Below, one piece after another: positions 37,601 through 50,700 of a stretch of 64,000 nucleotides of DNA. Numbering within the stretch: position 1 is the first letter of the stretch; every line of letters begins with the position of its first letter. Source of the DNA: Pelargonium nanum. Lineage: Eukaryota > Streptophyta > Magnoliopsida > Geraniales > Geraniaceae. Where the stretch lies: the NCBI GenBank assembly GCA_036897485.1, contig JAYMTF010000026.1, positions 1 through 64,000 on the forward strand, written 5' to 3'. Under the pieces are notes generated by a model. The model saw nothing but the letters and a program-made list of their open reading frames with translations, was not told where the DNA came from and made no database searches. A program made the translations under genes and the position numbers.

Positions 37601-40600
37601 AAAAACCTAATAGATTCTTAATAAAAACTTTTATACTCTTATATAGGTAGTACTGATAACACGGAGCTTAGAGGCCCGTGAAAATGAGTAATTATCCTTA
37701 GAATCCTGGTGTTTTTGGTATATGACAAATTTGTTTGAGAAAAACAAGCAAGTTAATTTATTATAGGACCGAAAAAGGTCACGGATACTCCTTAGATAAG
37801 CTTGAGTTATAAATGTTATGTCCTATTTAAGTATACCTTTTTTAATCCTCGATTATTGTAGGGTTAAAGGAGCAAACCTTGTCAAATACGTGAATATGGG
37901 ATATGCTCATAAATAGTAAAGGGCCTTTAAGAATTCTTAAAATATTTGAAATCTTCCTAATGTAATAAGGAACCCATGAAGGGTTACCTCTATTTAAGAA
38001 AGCTTAGGAGATATAAGGGCCCGGCCAATCCATAATTATTCTAGTGTTAAAGAGTTTGTCTTACATTCGATATTTTTAAATACTCTCTCTTGTGTTGTTG
38101 AGAACCCGAATCCTTAGTTGCTCTCTTCCAGTAGGACAAGGTACACAAGTGGATAGGACTCCTTTAAGCGAAGCTAATTTTTAAGTTGAGGACAATTCCC
38201 GAGATCTTTGTGCTCAATTCACCAGTTCAGTATCGTTCTTGTTGACACCAAAGTTTTTCTATAAAGACCCATCTTAAAAAGAGTAAACAGGGGGGAGGTC
38301 CGGTTACAAAAAGACGTACAATATACTATACACCAGAAAGTTCTTTTTATATTTCATTAGGTTTGATTCCCTTTTATCAATGAAAAGCCTCTATTTCCGA
38401 ACACTTATCTTCTCTTATTATTTTATCTTGGGCAAAAAGTTAATAAATTCCACACAGGAAAAAAGGAGGACTGATCCCCGAGTCCCTTTAATGAGGTGTA
38501 AACTTACTTGGGTAATGACTTCGTCCCCTCTTTATAAGATTTATTAAGATGACATATAGGTTTTTACTATCGATGTTATTTTTAGTTGAGCACTGGATCC
38601 TAAGAGACTTCGGGGTATCAAAATGTATTCTATTGATTTAGTTTTTTTAGACAATTTTCTATAATAAGCGATCTTTTTAGCCAAGCATAAAAGAGCTTGA
38701 CTCCCAAAAATGTTATTTTATAAACAGGTTATTACTCCAATAGGACTTCCATGAAGTATTTCCTCTGCTGGTGTAAGTCCGCTATTATATTAATGTTTTT
38801 ATAATTGGGACACTCTTGATTTATAATTAATACAAAAGGTTCAATTCCTGTGGACCCTTTCTTGACTTTTGGATAAGTATAAAGTCGTAGTGATCCATCA
38901 ACTTTGTTTTGGAATTCCTCTCAAATTGCATAATAAGTGGAGGCAAACTAGGTCCCCCTTCGCTAATATACAAGCCAACACAATGAAACAATGAAAATAA
39001 GGAATGAGTTACAACTAACAATAGGGGCAGCGAGAAAGTAAAGACGTTCTCTAACTGGAACCTTTTATTACAAGAAAAGAAACGGAACTCTTTTCAGAAG
39101 CAACAGCTATATGTCTAATCAACAGGAATATAGGTACTCTGGTACCAATCCAATTTTAAGGACTTAGTAATAGTGGTTTCCTCATTCTTCCCACCAGCAA
39201 AATACCTTGCACCATTGTGTGTTTGAGTAAATTAGAAAGAGTTTTTTGTACTAAAGGGAGGATTTCTTAGGTTAAACCGATTCAAACCTATTGTTGTATC
39301 CAAATTTTAAAAAGGGTGTTCCGCCCTCTCCCAGAATATACCGGATTATATATTTATAACTAAATTGACATAGCTCCAATTATATATCGTCTATCCTCTC
39401 GAGCTACAATACCAGTGCAAATATACTAAATAAAGCACTCGTCTTATAAAGATGTAATAAGCTTTTTTTAGATTCTATAGTTATTCAAAACTTATAAAGG
39501 ATTTTTTGGAAAGTCTTACTTAGTTAATCTAAGTTAATTTCAGTCGTTTTATTTTAAAAAAAATGGCGGACTTTAATACGAGATATATCTTATAGTAAAT
39601 AGTTTGTTATTAACTCAATTATATAGGTATAGATACCGGCTTAAAACTATCTGCCGGGGTCACTTATCTTGCAGGTAGTAAATATATCGTACAAACCAAA
39701 GAAAACGCTTTTTCTGTAGTTGCATTAGTGTAACATTAGCCTGTGGCGTAGTTGATTCTAGGATCCTTTTGTAGGATCACACAAACCTCTTAAGTAGTTT
39801 CCTTAGGACTCTTTAAAAATTACTAATCGAAAAGGGCCTATCCGATAATAATATAGAAAAAGCACGCGGTACAGCGCACAGAAAGCATAAGGACTACACT
39901 CTATCGGGGGAATACTCTATTTAGTGTTTCTACATAAAAATAAGTTAGGTTCTTCGACCAGCGTATTAATCTATGACTATAACCTGATAAAGGTGAGTAC
40001 GGGTACGCAAATTTCAGAGTAGATAATGAGACTTGTGTTTATCAACTTCCGAAAAAGGGGTCCCTATAAAAAACTAGGAATTCAATTATTAGAGGCTCTT
40101 TATAAGAATATGAGGGTCCTACCCCAAGAAACAACTTATAAATTTCGGGGTTTAGTAACTAATAAAATATGAGTGTCTTCGCTAGATTCACTTAGTATAT
40201 CTACCATACAAGGTATGAGAATTACCTATAAGGGTTACCTACGAGTTAATTAACAGAAACAAAGTTACTTATTGAATGATTCCTGATTCCTTAATTATTT
40301 AGGAGTGACTCTTGTATAACACGTTGAGTTCGATTCATAAATCTTCCCGGAATCTTTTTTATATACTAGTTTAGTCTAGAAGGGTATCCTAATACTACGT
40401 AATTCACGTCTAAATTAAGAATTTTTCGGAATTTGAATATTTAGAGTCTCCTTATTCGCTTGTCCGAAAGGGCTTGAACCAAGTGAACAAAAAGTCTTGA
40501 TACGAAAATCATTAGCTTTTTACATGTTTTTACGCAATGTAAAGTACACCCTCTTACAGCGATGTACCTGCGATTAAATAAGATTTAATAATAGCCGAAG

Positions 40601-43330
40601 TTCCCCAAGCAATCCGCACCTTTTGATTTGGGATGCAGAATTTTCTTTTTAGGGTTTTCCAGTTTCACAAAGTAACACAGTAGGTTACTAGTTACACAAA
40701 CAACGAAGTGCCTAAATAGCAATAAAACCTAAGCGGTTCTCTAAGGCCTTTCAGCGGTGAGCTGTAATTATACTTATCTTCTAAATATAAATAAAATATG
40801 GAATCCTGCAGAGAGATGTAGAAACAAATAGTTTATAAGCTGTACTATAGCAAAAACATGGGATCAGCTGTTAATAAGGGCCCCGTATTGAGTTGATACA
40901 CTTCTTATCTCTTCTCTGTAGAAATTGCAATAGCATGGAACTTTGTACGAAGCAAAATTAGCTGAGAAAACGAGTAAAATTATTACTGAGGAGCCTTATT
41001 ATGTGATACTCTATAATAAACTAAGTGTAACAAGTACCCTTTAGGACTCTTTAATAAGTAAATAGGATAAAGTTTAACTCAGTAATTTAAATACAAGAAA
41101 GAAAAAGAATCCCGTTATTTCTCAACCTCATAGAGATTCGCGATTGGTTTATATAGTCTATATAAAAGAAGAGAGCAAAGGCTGTTTTGAGGGTCAGTAT
41201 TATGACTATACAGTATTCGGTAAGCTGAAACTAGAAAGACGCAAAAGATAAATATTTCATGAAAGTTTTTCCGTCTAATTAAAAAAATAAGAGGTTATTC
41301 CATAAAAATTCCAAGTACTCCAACTTGAAAGATTTATTTGTACAAATATTAGGGATCAGTGCTTTTGTGGGCACGGTAATAAGCATCCTTTTCTCATACT
41401 CATAGGTGGGACCCCGTTAATAGGAGCGAGACTAGGGCAAAGCTGTTTCCTTTTAGGAACTAATATTGTAGTTTAGTTGATTGTTAATAAAATTTCTTAT
41501 ATAATTAATTTATTATCTTATTCACTTTAATTATTGAATTGAATTTTTGCTAGATTAAAGGCTCGGTTTACCCTTCTCCAAAAACAGCAGGGGTCCTTTT
41601 TTACGAAGCACGCTGGAAATCAATATAAGCTACTGTTGAGGTTTTTTAATTAAGCGGAAAGCAAGGACAGTAAGTTAGTAACCACTTCCTTGCCTAAGTT
41701 TTTTGTGGAAAAACTAAAATGAAACTACTATTTACTAGAAGTTTTTCTGTTTATTGTCAGAATATTAGTCTTTGCCTTGAATTTAAATAAAGTCACTTTT
41801 ATATTATTATATTAAATATATAATGAAAAAAGACCGACAGACAGAATAAAATAAATTGAGTTTTAAATTCAAACTATACTAAGTAAGTCGGAATTCCTGG
41901 AGATTTTTATATCATCAATTAGTTAAGATTTATTTAGTTTTATTTATAAATGTCACTCTATCTAAGTGATTTGCGGTCTTACTTTTATAGGCCATTAGAT
42001 AGTTTTTTCATTGCTATTAGTATACTTTCCAAGAGTCGTTTTGCAAGAGCAGTATAATGTAAAGTACGCTTTGTTAATAAGTCATATAATTTCGGATCGC
42101 ACTACTACATATACTTCTACGGCTGACCCAGTCAAACTTCTACTTATAGCATTACTATCCCTAACGGGTCCCTCTCAAGTAGCTCAAAAGGAGTTATGAG
42201 AGCATGTTTTTCAGATATACATATAAGAGTCCCGGATATAGTATAGAATTTCTTAAGATTGGAATTTAGTAAAGCAAGCTCTATTATTCAACCCAAATTA
42301 ACGTAGTAAGTAGCTCATTAACCTAAGCTAGGATGTATAAGGAAAGAACAGGTAGGTATAGGCTCTTCTGAACTCCCCTCGAGTAATTTAGGTAAGGAAA
42401 GGTATTAGGATCCTAAAAAAAGAAGTGCAAAGTTTCATCTGAAGGCGACATAGACTTAGTTACTTAAGATATTGTACGTAATTTAAAAGCATCCCATCCC
42501 CTTATGCTAAAAATAAAAGTAAGACCCAAATTGTGTAAAAGACTTTTTTCGCGAAAAGCCCAATGCAGCTATTCGGTAAATGAGAGGGTTCCCTTATGCC
42601 AACTCTTTGAATAAGCAAGAAAACTGCGGTTAATATTTTCTTAATCTATAGGTTCTCAATATCCTATACTTTTTTATCTACTCAGGATTCAGACAAAGCA
42701 ATTACTTTTAACTGTAGACTTTCACTTGCTACCTAATTTAACGAGGGTCTTTTGCCTAAAATAAAAGCTAAATCCTAAACCCCGGTCCCTGCAGCCCCTG
42801 TAATTTTATTTTTTTAACCGGGCGAGCTCTGGATCCCCGCCCAAAAGTATACAGATAAGAAGGGGGAACGCATATTTATAGTAGGAGGTTTTCCCCATAC
42901 TATAAAGACAACTATTCACTCATAAATTATACATACTAAAAGGTTTCTGAGCCCGTAGCTATATGTAAGAGTAATTTCATATATTGAAGTGATATAACTA
43001 AATGCTAGCTTGGCAAAAAATTCCTAGTCAATTCGAATTCATCATAGTATTCTAAAGTTAGAATTAGAAAGAGTAGGGGAGTGCAATCATTGTAAAGTGA
43101 ATGCTTACTGGGGTTTTCTAAGTTTATAAGCCAGTAAATTGGGTATTTTCTCTTTCAGTATTATGTAAAATATTCTTTTTAGTAGCTTTTAGTAAGGTTT
43201 TCATATGATCGTAGTATACAAGAGTTCTATGCGGTGCCATGTGTTTGCAATTCCCAGGCCAATTAATATCCGCAGTTTCATGATTGTGAGCCCTCTTTTT
43301 CTTTTATGGAATATCTTAACTCTTTTTGGG
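31663..43330. other. gene-free AT-rich block
   Basis: No gene in 11.7 kb. The longest ORF is 36862-37077 minus (71 codons); others of 62-64 codons lie at 38827-39021 (-) and 42011-42199 (+). GC-richer spots occur at about 33005-33075 and 42778-42845. B-box-like strings without a full tRNA layout lie on the minus strand near 40450-40510 and on the plus strand near 35110-35165. Nine GGATCC sites fall in this segment. Confidence 0.5.
37489..37510. repeat. 12-bp period duplication
   Basis: aaaaaaatgt occurs twice at a 12-bp distance, with gc between the copies. It is a micro-duplication or slippage product. Confidence 0.7.
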
Positions 43331-43387
43331 AGACGGTCGGTTAAAACGCTGTCCAACTAATATGAAGGCCGAAAGTTCAAGTCGTCT
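43331..43387 (+). ncRNA. short tRNA-like relic
   Basis: GGTCGGTTAAAACGC (D-arm-like) is followed by GAAAG-TTCAAGT-CGTCT (B-box-like with canonical loop). The ends agacg and cgtct are complementary and would close the structure. At about 57 nt it is too short for a cloverleaf, as though part of the acceptor or anticodon arm were lost. Its layout (GTCGGTTA...-TCAAGTC) resembles the relic at 61393-61465. Confidence 0.3.
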
Positions 43388-46300
43388 TAGAGTCGAGGGC
43401 AGCCAAGATAATAAAGTATTTACTACTTTCGATTAAGAAGATATATACCTATCTCTTTATTATGGGCATAAAGTAGGCCTTACCAAGTATTAACGTTTAT
43501 TTACGACCCCTTACCAAAGTATTTAGAGACCCCTTGAAAAAGAGTTGGAGAAATAAAAAAAAAGAAAAACCCTTACTTATAGGTATAAACCATTTATAGA
43601 AGCAAAAAAAGTTTAGATTTAGCTAACATATATTCTTTGAAAACAATTCGTAGACCACCGAACTTTTTTAGGCTCGGGCCCAGTATATATGCTTTTTCGC
43701 TGTTTGTAGTATCCCTCATTTTGTTCGAGGTCGGTCTTTGCTCTAGCAAAAAAAGCAAGGCTTTGCTGTAGGTATGGTGTATACCAAAAAATTTCAATTC
43801 TTTATTTGTTATGTTTTAGTTTGCTATTTTATTTATTACCAGTTATAACTAAATTCCATTAAATTGAAAATATCATCCATTTTTTTGTATCAAAGGTCAT
43901 TAAATTTATGAGCTGTAAAAATACTTAACAAGGGCTTGAATATCGTTAGCTTCAGGACGGTAAAAAGCAATATAAACTTTCGATCCAGAATACAGAGAAT
44001 TAATAATGAACTTTTTTTTTAGTGCCCTTTATCTACAAGTGCCATACTCCATTAGCTTATTATATATTTAACTATCATAGGTTGACCAAATTCAAAGATT
44101 AATACAAACAAGTGTATTTGTACTCCTTTGATTTCGAGTTGTTTACCATATTTTGAATAATTTATAAAAGTAGGAATATGCGCGCTCGATATTGAATGAG
44201 ATACCTTTATTGTGTAATTGACGAGGAAAAGCTTTATATCAAAACCGGCCAGTTCTTTATCCTAGTTTTAGTTCTAGTACTACGGGAATAGTCTATTAAT
44301 TTCTACCGAATTTCCATAAGTTTTTTGTTTACAGATTCAAAAGAATAAACTAAAGAATTATAAGCTAGTAATGGGAGCCCCTTTTCCTCGAATAGTATTA
44401 CACTAAAACCCTATATTATATAGGTTTGGCCCTACTATACATAAAAGAGACTCGAATTCTAAATTTCATAAGATATCCTTTATATTGGGTTGATACAAGA
44501 ATAAGGAGGAACATCTCTTTTTTTGTTTCAGTGCCGGCCTAGCGCTCAAGTTAAAAGTTTTAATAAGCTAAAAGAAGAATTAAAGAAATGGGGTTAATTA
44601 ATACTTATTCAAGAGAGGGGCGTCATTCTAACAAATTAAGTCTTCGTCGACTCGATTGACAAGAAATTGCTACCTATGTTAAAGGCGGTATCTAGATTTT
44701 AACGTTACTCTTAATTACTAAACCAGCCTATGCCAGCCAAAGTGTTACTTTTGAAATTTATCGAACACTAGATGAATACAACTGCATATATTAATAAAAA
44801 TTCCCTTAATTTATCATTAAAACAAAGAAAAACACAAGGGATTACTCCTCTTTGAAGCTTGCAAGTGCCCATCAGAACAGAACTTTATTTACTACTTATG
44901 CCTTTTTTTCTATTGGCGTATATATAAATATAAAGGGTAAATAAAATTAGGGAAACCAGTATGAGCAGATCCAAGTCTTTATATTATGCTCTTTTAGAGT
45001 TTTCACAGAATTGTTTAACGCAAGGAAGCCGGGATCTTACTAGAGTAAACTATCTCGTTTAGTAGGGGAACCTATTTAATTAAGTGACACAGTAAATATC
45101 CTAAATAATAGTATTGTAAAACTTAAATTTATATCCGCTAAGGTATTTAGTACAACTTAGGATCACGTTAACATTAACTGGATTTCCTTTAGTTTTAGTT
45201 TAAAGAAATTCTTTAAGTTAATGCAATAATTTTGTTCTATATATACCAGATATTAAGTACACAGAGTTCTGTGACTCTAGTTAATATAATTGCTCAAGTT
45301 ATATATATTCCATTCTAATTCAAGAAGTTTGTCAAAATTTAGTATAGGAACTACTCTCATTTCATAGGAGCATTCCTTTTCAAAGTTGTATTACACCATC
45401 ATCGATAATTATAGAAGTAATCCGCGAATAAGTAACGTTATGGGTTTTTATTCAAAGTATATAATCAGAGGGTTATTAGTTATCGGAAGAAGCCCCTCGT
45501 ACAATTCTTAAAAGATAAGGGGCCTGCGCTGATTTTTTAAAGCCAAAGACAACATTCAATATTTAGTTAACTAACCCAATTCCAGTTTATATGTGTACAG
45601 AGACACACATTTATTTGTTAAGAGGGCTTTCCTACTTTGCAACCCCAGTCACTACAGTTTCTAAACGAGCCCCGCGAGGCTACTCACAAATACTAAAATT
45701 TATTTTCTTAAAAGGATCCTTTTGCCCCATTATGTACGAGCTTACCTAAGGGAATACCTATATTAACGGAGTATTCCCGTATTTGTGCTGCCTATATCTA
45801 CTCTAAAAGGGATCCATATATTCTTAAGGAGTAACTTTAATCTTTTTTGCACCCTCCACCTCTCAGCAGTATCCTTATAACTAACAAGCAAGGGTCTAAT
45901 TTTTAGAGGTTAGCTTGTTCCGCTAGTTAGATTACAATCTTAAGCTTAAGCGATAAAGAGAGGGCTAAAGTAATACAAGACTGCCAATTATATCAAGTCA
46001 AGAGAATATCAAAACTACTCAATATCAAACCCCTTATCAGAAGGTAAAATCCTATACACTAATCCGTTCGGGACACTTAACCTGCCGTCTTAGTCTTGTT
46101 ATTATGAGTATGTCCTATCCTTAGTAACAGGCCTGAGCCATCAAATAGCGCTGAATGAAATCGCTTAGAATAGATAAGAAAAAAAGACTTATTCAGGAGC
46201 TACAGCTAAACCTCAAAGAGTTGGTAAACTTAAAAGACTGCCGTGGGTTCGAATCAAGCCCACTTAATTAAGTTAATAGATTCCGGGGTGTCGAGCCGGC

Positions 46301-47665
46301 AACTAAGGAGTGTATCATAAGTAACTTTAAACAATTAACAAAAGAATAATCAAAGGTTCAAAAAGGGGTTCTTAATATAGTACGAGAAATTTATAAAAGG
46401 ACTTTTTCACCAAAGTGAGCACTTCCGTATATAGTTTTTGGGAGCCCCCTTAAAATTTTTAATATGAAGTCGGAGCTACTTCGCATGGGGCTTAACTCAT
46501 TCTGTTTCAAATTCCCCTTGGTTGGGAGTTCTAGTAGTTACTTAAACCGCGGACTCTATTTGCCCATCCCTTTTAAATATCAAATTTATGAACCCATAAC
46601 TAGGAAGCTTGCTTAACTTAGTGTATATAAGACACGTTGGATTTACCGTTATAGTAAAAGAACATTTCCATGCTAAATAAACGCAAGCCCATATATCAGC
46701 GTAAATTTTTTATTACCTATAATCTAGCGTTAAGAAATGTATCAGTTTATTTTATGCCATAATTGGAGCTTTTCTGTAATAATGCTTACATTCGTAAATT
46801 CACTTGTAAGAGGTTTATATGGATTAGATTTACCTTTTTCTTGTTTAGCTTTCCCTGCCTTAATGCCGGTCAATACAATATATCTACTCTCCAACAAGGG
46901 TTTCGGCACTACCTCTCTTGCTCCAATCTTGTATATATGTCCTCAGGTCGCCTAAGAGTAAGATGAAAAAGATATAATGAAAGAATCCAAAACCTATTTT
47001 ATAATAACACGGGACAAGAGTTCATTCTAAGTATTTTTTACAAGAGACTGGCTTCTAACAAGAAAGACTCGTAATTAATTTGATACTGTGTATTGATATC
47101 TGTGCTTCTATTCACAAGTTTAAGGTCCAGCAGCGTCTTTATGAATAAGTCTCTTTTGTATTTTTAGATATCTCGTTAGGTTCACTTTCAACAACTATGT
47201 AAGAAACTTTTTCGACTTGCATTGCACAAAAAGAAGTAGTTTATACAAATGCGTTTTTTACGCGCTCGCCCCTATCCTTATCCTTAGGTTTAAATAGGGT
47301 TTTCATATCCGGTTAATTGACAACACATACTTGATTTGATTGTTGATTTTTTATTGCTGATGACTTTTAGCACTAAGTTTATTTATGTACCCCCTTCTTG
47401 TTACATAAGATACTAAACAATCACAAAATGCCTACAAGGGCAAGTCCTTTCTCCGTATTAAAATTAAAAAGGATGCAGTAAGCAAGCCTTGTTATCGATA
47501 ATAAAATCGCTTATATCCTGAATTTTGTCTACATATTTAGCTAAGAAGTTAAGCCTAGGTTGTTGAGGCCAGTCTCCAATTTAAACCCCAAGCTAGAAAG
47601 GCTGTCAACCTCTGTAAATGTCAAAAGTTTAAATCGACTCGGTTGAGATGAGAGGTTTCTACTTG
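43388..47665. other. gene-free AT-rich block
   Basis: No gene. Overlapping 67- and 72-codon ORFs at 46737-46966 are in different frames of the same stretch and match nothing known. A 67-codon ORF at 43594-43797 (-) is likewise unrecognised. A D-arm/B-box pair (gagttggtaaact, then gtgggttcgaatc) at about 46217-46255 has tRNA-like boxes but is about 20 nt too short between them. Confidence 0.5.
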
Positions 47666-47685
47666 TTTATATTAATTTATATTAA
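47666..47685. repeat. 10-bp tandem duplication (2 copies)
   Basis: tttatattaa is repeated exactly, head to tail, eight bases before the tRNA-like relic at 47694. Confidence 0.85.
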
Positions 47686-47693
47686 AGGCTGCC

Positions 47694-47767
47694 GGGTGGA
47701 TAGCCTAGGATTAAGGTAAGTTTTATTTTAAGTGTCAGTAAAGAAAGTTCGAGTTCTATCTAGGTTT
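47694..47767 (+). ncRNA. tRNA-like relic with intact D-arm
   Basis: GGGTGGA-TA-GCCT-AGGATTA-AGGT reads as an acceptor strand and a fully paired D-stem (one G-T) with a 7-nt loop, in the style of GGATGGATAGCC-type plant tRNAs. At normal spacing follows GAAAG-TTCGAGT-TCTAT. The T-loop TTCGAGT is canonical, but the T-stem is mostly lost. The gatag/ctatc complementarity between the two ends is a trace of the acceptor stem. The anticodon stem does not pair. Decayed tRNA-like sequence. Confidence 0.35.
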
Positions 47768-50700
47768 CCTAATTCTGTTTAGTATGAGAAGTTAGTACCA
47801 TAATTCCTTCGAAATGTATAGACTTTTGTCCTTTTTAACTGCCGGCAAATGCTGCTTTATACTTTTGTGTTTCATGAGAGTCTGCTAGATATTTTTTCTG
47901 ACACGACCCTAAATTGCGTATTTACTTTACTACAACAACCAGGAGCTAATTAGTCGACAAAAGCCTTATTCATAGACCTATAAAAATGTCTTCTAGATGC
48001 GGGGTTATAGTTGCATTTGAATATACAGTTCCTAGCAAATAAAATCTAAAAACCACTAACAGAATATCTGTTAATAGAAAAACCCTGAATAAGAGTCCTC
48101 CCGCTTTTCAGGAATGCATCTAAATTAGTAGTGTAACAGATATAAAATCTGGAACATTCTTAATGCATTTATTTCAAGGGAATGGAGAGTTTCCTGATTC
48201 CTTATCTGAATTCAGACATAGTAATTTGTTAAAACTAGCTAAGTAGGCTTATCTAATCTAAAAAAAAGTATTAGAAGTTCTTAAAAATGTCTTTATAAAC
48301 TGCTTTATTGCACGTAATGCGATACCCCTAGAGACCCCTGAAATTAAGCTTGGATGAGATAAAAGTACTAATAAGAAGAGCCTAATTTAGGAATAGCTTT
48401 TCCTTTTTTATAGATTATGCGTAATATTTTAATAAATATAATTTTTGAAATTGACGAAATTCGAAAAAGAGCCCCTAATTAACCCCCTATTCAGCACTCT
48501 GACGTCAAGAAGCCGTATCCATTGCTTAAATATTAAGCCTTTCATTTATCCATTATTTTACTAGTTTCAATCACAGCATATTATTGAACGAGCTTAAACA
48601 AAACTTTAACTCTACCCAAGTTTTTAGATGCTGGTTATAATCGCATTATGTACCTGATTTGCGCCTTCCCGATTCACTTTTCTTGCTTTTTATAGAGAAA
48701 TAAAGAGAATTAGGCCTCAAAGCTTCCTTTAGCCTTCCTACCAAAATACCAAGAGAGGAATATCTAAATTTAAGTTAACCAAAAAGAAAGAATTGAGAGA
48801 CTCGGGTAATTTAAGTGATCATAGTCTAGAGGATTAGAGTTCTATTCTAGCATTTCTTTCTGGTGAATTACTACTGCTTGCGACTTTTTCTATCTTCGAT
48901 CTGCTATGTTCTATAAAAGTTTCTTACATCCTTTCATACTTATGCTTATTGAACTAGCCTCTCAATATCTATAAGCAAAAAACAGACACGCACTCATAAA
49001 GTAAAGAGTATTCGCTAAATAAAGAGCTCTCTCAGGTCGCGTGGTACTAACCCCATTTGAACCAACGGCCCAAGAAGCAAAGGATTCCTGCGTACAAATT
49101 AAGACATAGACTGTCAAGATCCATGTCAAGAACGGATCACTTTATGAGTAGGAAGTCCTACTATAGGGTTTTAAGTGGCTACCTAGTAGAGCATCCATTC
49201 GGCCGGTTCTTGCCTAACGGGATTTTAATTCCTCTTTTCTGGTTGTCCAGTACTATAAAACTATAAACTAGTGTTTTTTATTAGGTTTCCTTACAAGAGT
49301 GTTCTATAACTTAATAAGTTAGTTCTATTCTCCGTAAGTAACTTTGTGTAATATGAGAATTTAATATTAAGTTACTTACGGAGTCTGGCCTTATACTTTG
49401 CATGAGATTGCGGGATCGCGATCGGGTCTAAGGTGTTTATAGACTAAGCACGTAAAGTAAACCCATGCTAGATCTAAACCTAATAGGATTCTTATATGAT
49501 TGCTAACACTCATCGACATAACTCTTGCTATAAGACTAATAATAATAAAAGATTGTTGATACCTCTTATAAAGGGTGTCCCTTATTTTATTTATTCCTTT
49601 TATAAAAAGTTAATTTTGTGCTTTTTACCTTTGTTCTACAAACACTACTGTAAATAGTTAAATAGATCTTCGTAGAAACCCTATTGATCTTGATTCAGAA
49701 AGTTTATTCCTAAAAACTAACAGATATCACTTTTTCTTCGTTTAATTTAAGTAAAGTCGGGTCTGAACCATCGGCGTTTGTTATAAATGATAAGTTAAAG
49801 TGAAAATATTCCATATACAGTATGAAAAGTCATCCATTTATTACGTAGGATGCAACTGTTTACTGCTATCAAAGGATTCTTTTTTCGGATTAATCTAACC
49901 AACCATACTTAAGGCATCCGCCCAAACTAGATAAGGAGTAATATATAGCAAGTAGTTCTTTCATTTGTCCCTATAAAAGAAGCCAATCCCTTACTAAGAA
50001 TCTATATTATGTTCTTGATAAAAATTTTATTACAAAAGGTTTGTTTTTGTTCCTATTTAGAGTTGACCAGACCTCGCTGCTAAACAAGTAGTATTTGGAA
50101 TAAAAAAGTAAGCTTTTTCTATGAGGATTCGCAGAAAAAAAAGAGTCAAGCAGTTAAATTGGCAGGAATCCTTACTTGAATGTCTATCTCTTAATGTATA
50201 AAAATAAAGTACTCTTTAGTATACCGTATTCGGCACTGGTTAAGCGGAGTTATGGAAGTACAATATTAATTTATAATCTTCATTCAACTTTTAGATAAAA
50301 GATTCCGACCTCTACCTATTCTTGGAAACAAAACGCGGAGCTTTCTTTCGAAACTTCAAGTCATAAATAAGATTTCGTATATAGTTTCACCTGGGACATT
50401 AAAGTTACACTTATGTAAAGTCCATAAAGAATTCCCTCAGTGTGCGTACAATCCGCTGAAAGATGTTGAATATAGTAAGGACCTTAGTAATATAGTAATT
50501 TATGATTTACTCTAATGAACGACCTGGAGTACTGTATCCTTTAAAAATCTATATTTAATAAGGAACCCTGGCCAAGACCTTACCCTTGTCTTACTAATTA
50601 CTAAAAATGAGGACCCACACCATCCTGAGAAACTCATTTGTAAAGAATCTCTAACAGACCCCGGCAAAAGCCCACTATTACTTTAAACTAATAACAAGGA

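Noticed and set aside
40449-40510. Minus-strand B-box-like ggttcaagccc with upstream text
   Set aside because: No A-box at tRNA distance, and the T-stem does not pair.
46193-46263. D-arm-like gagttggtaaact followed by gggttcgaatc
   Set aside because: The boxes are convincing individually, but about 20 nt are missing between them and the T-stem has two clear mismatches; too weak for a separate call.
46737-46966. Overlapping 72- and 67-codon plus-strand ORFs
   Set aside because: Same DNA in two frames with Cys/Phe/Leu-rich translations; chance open frames.
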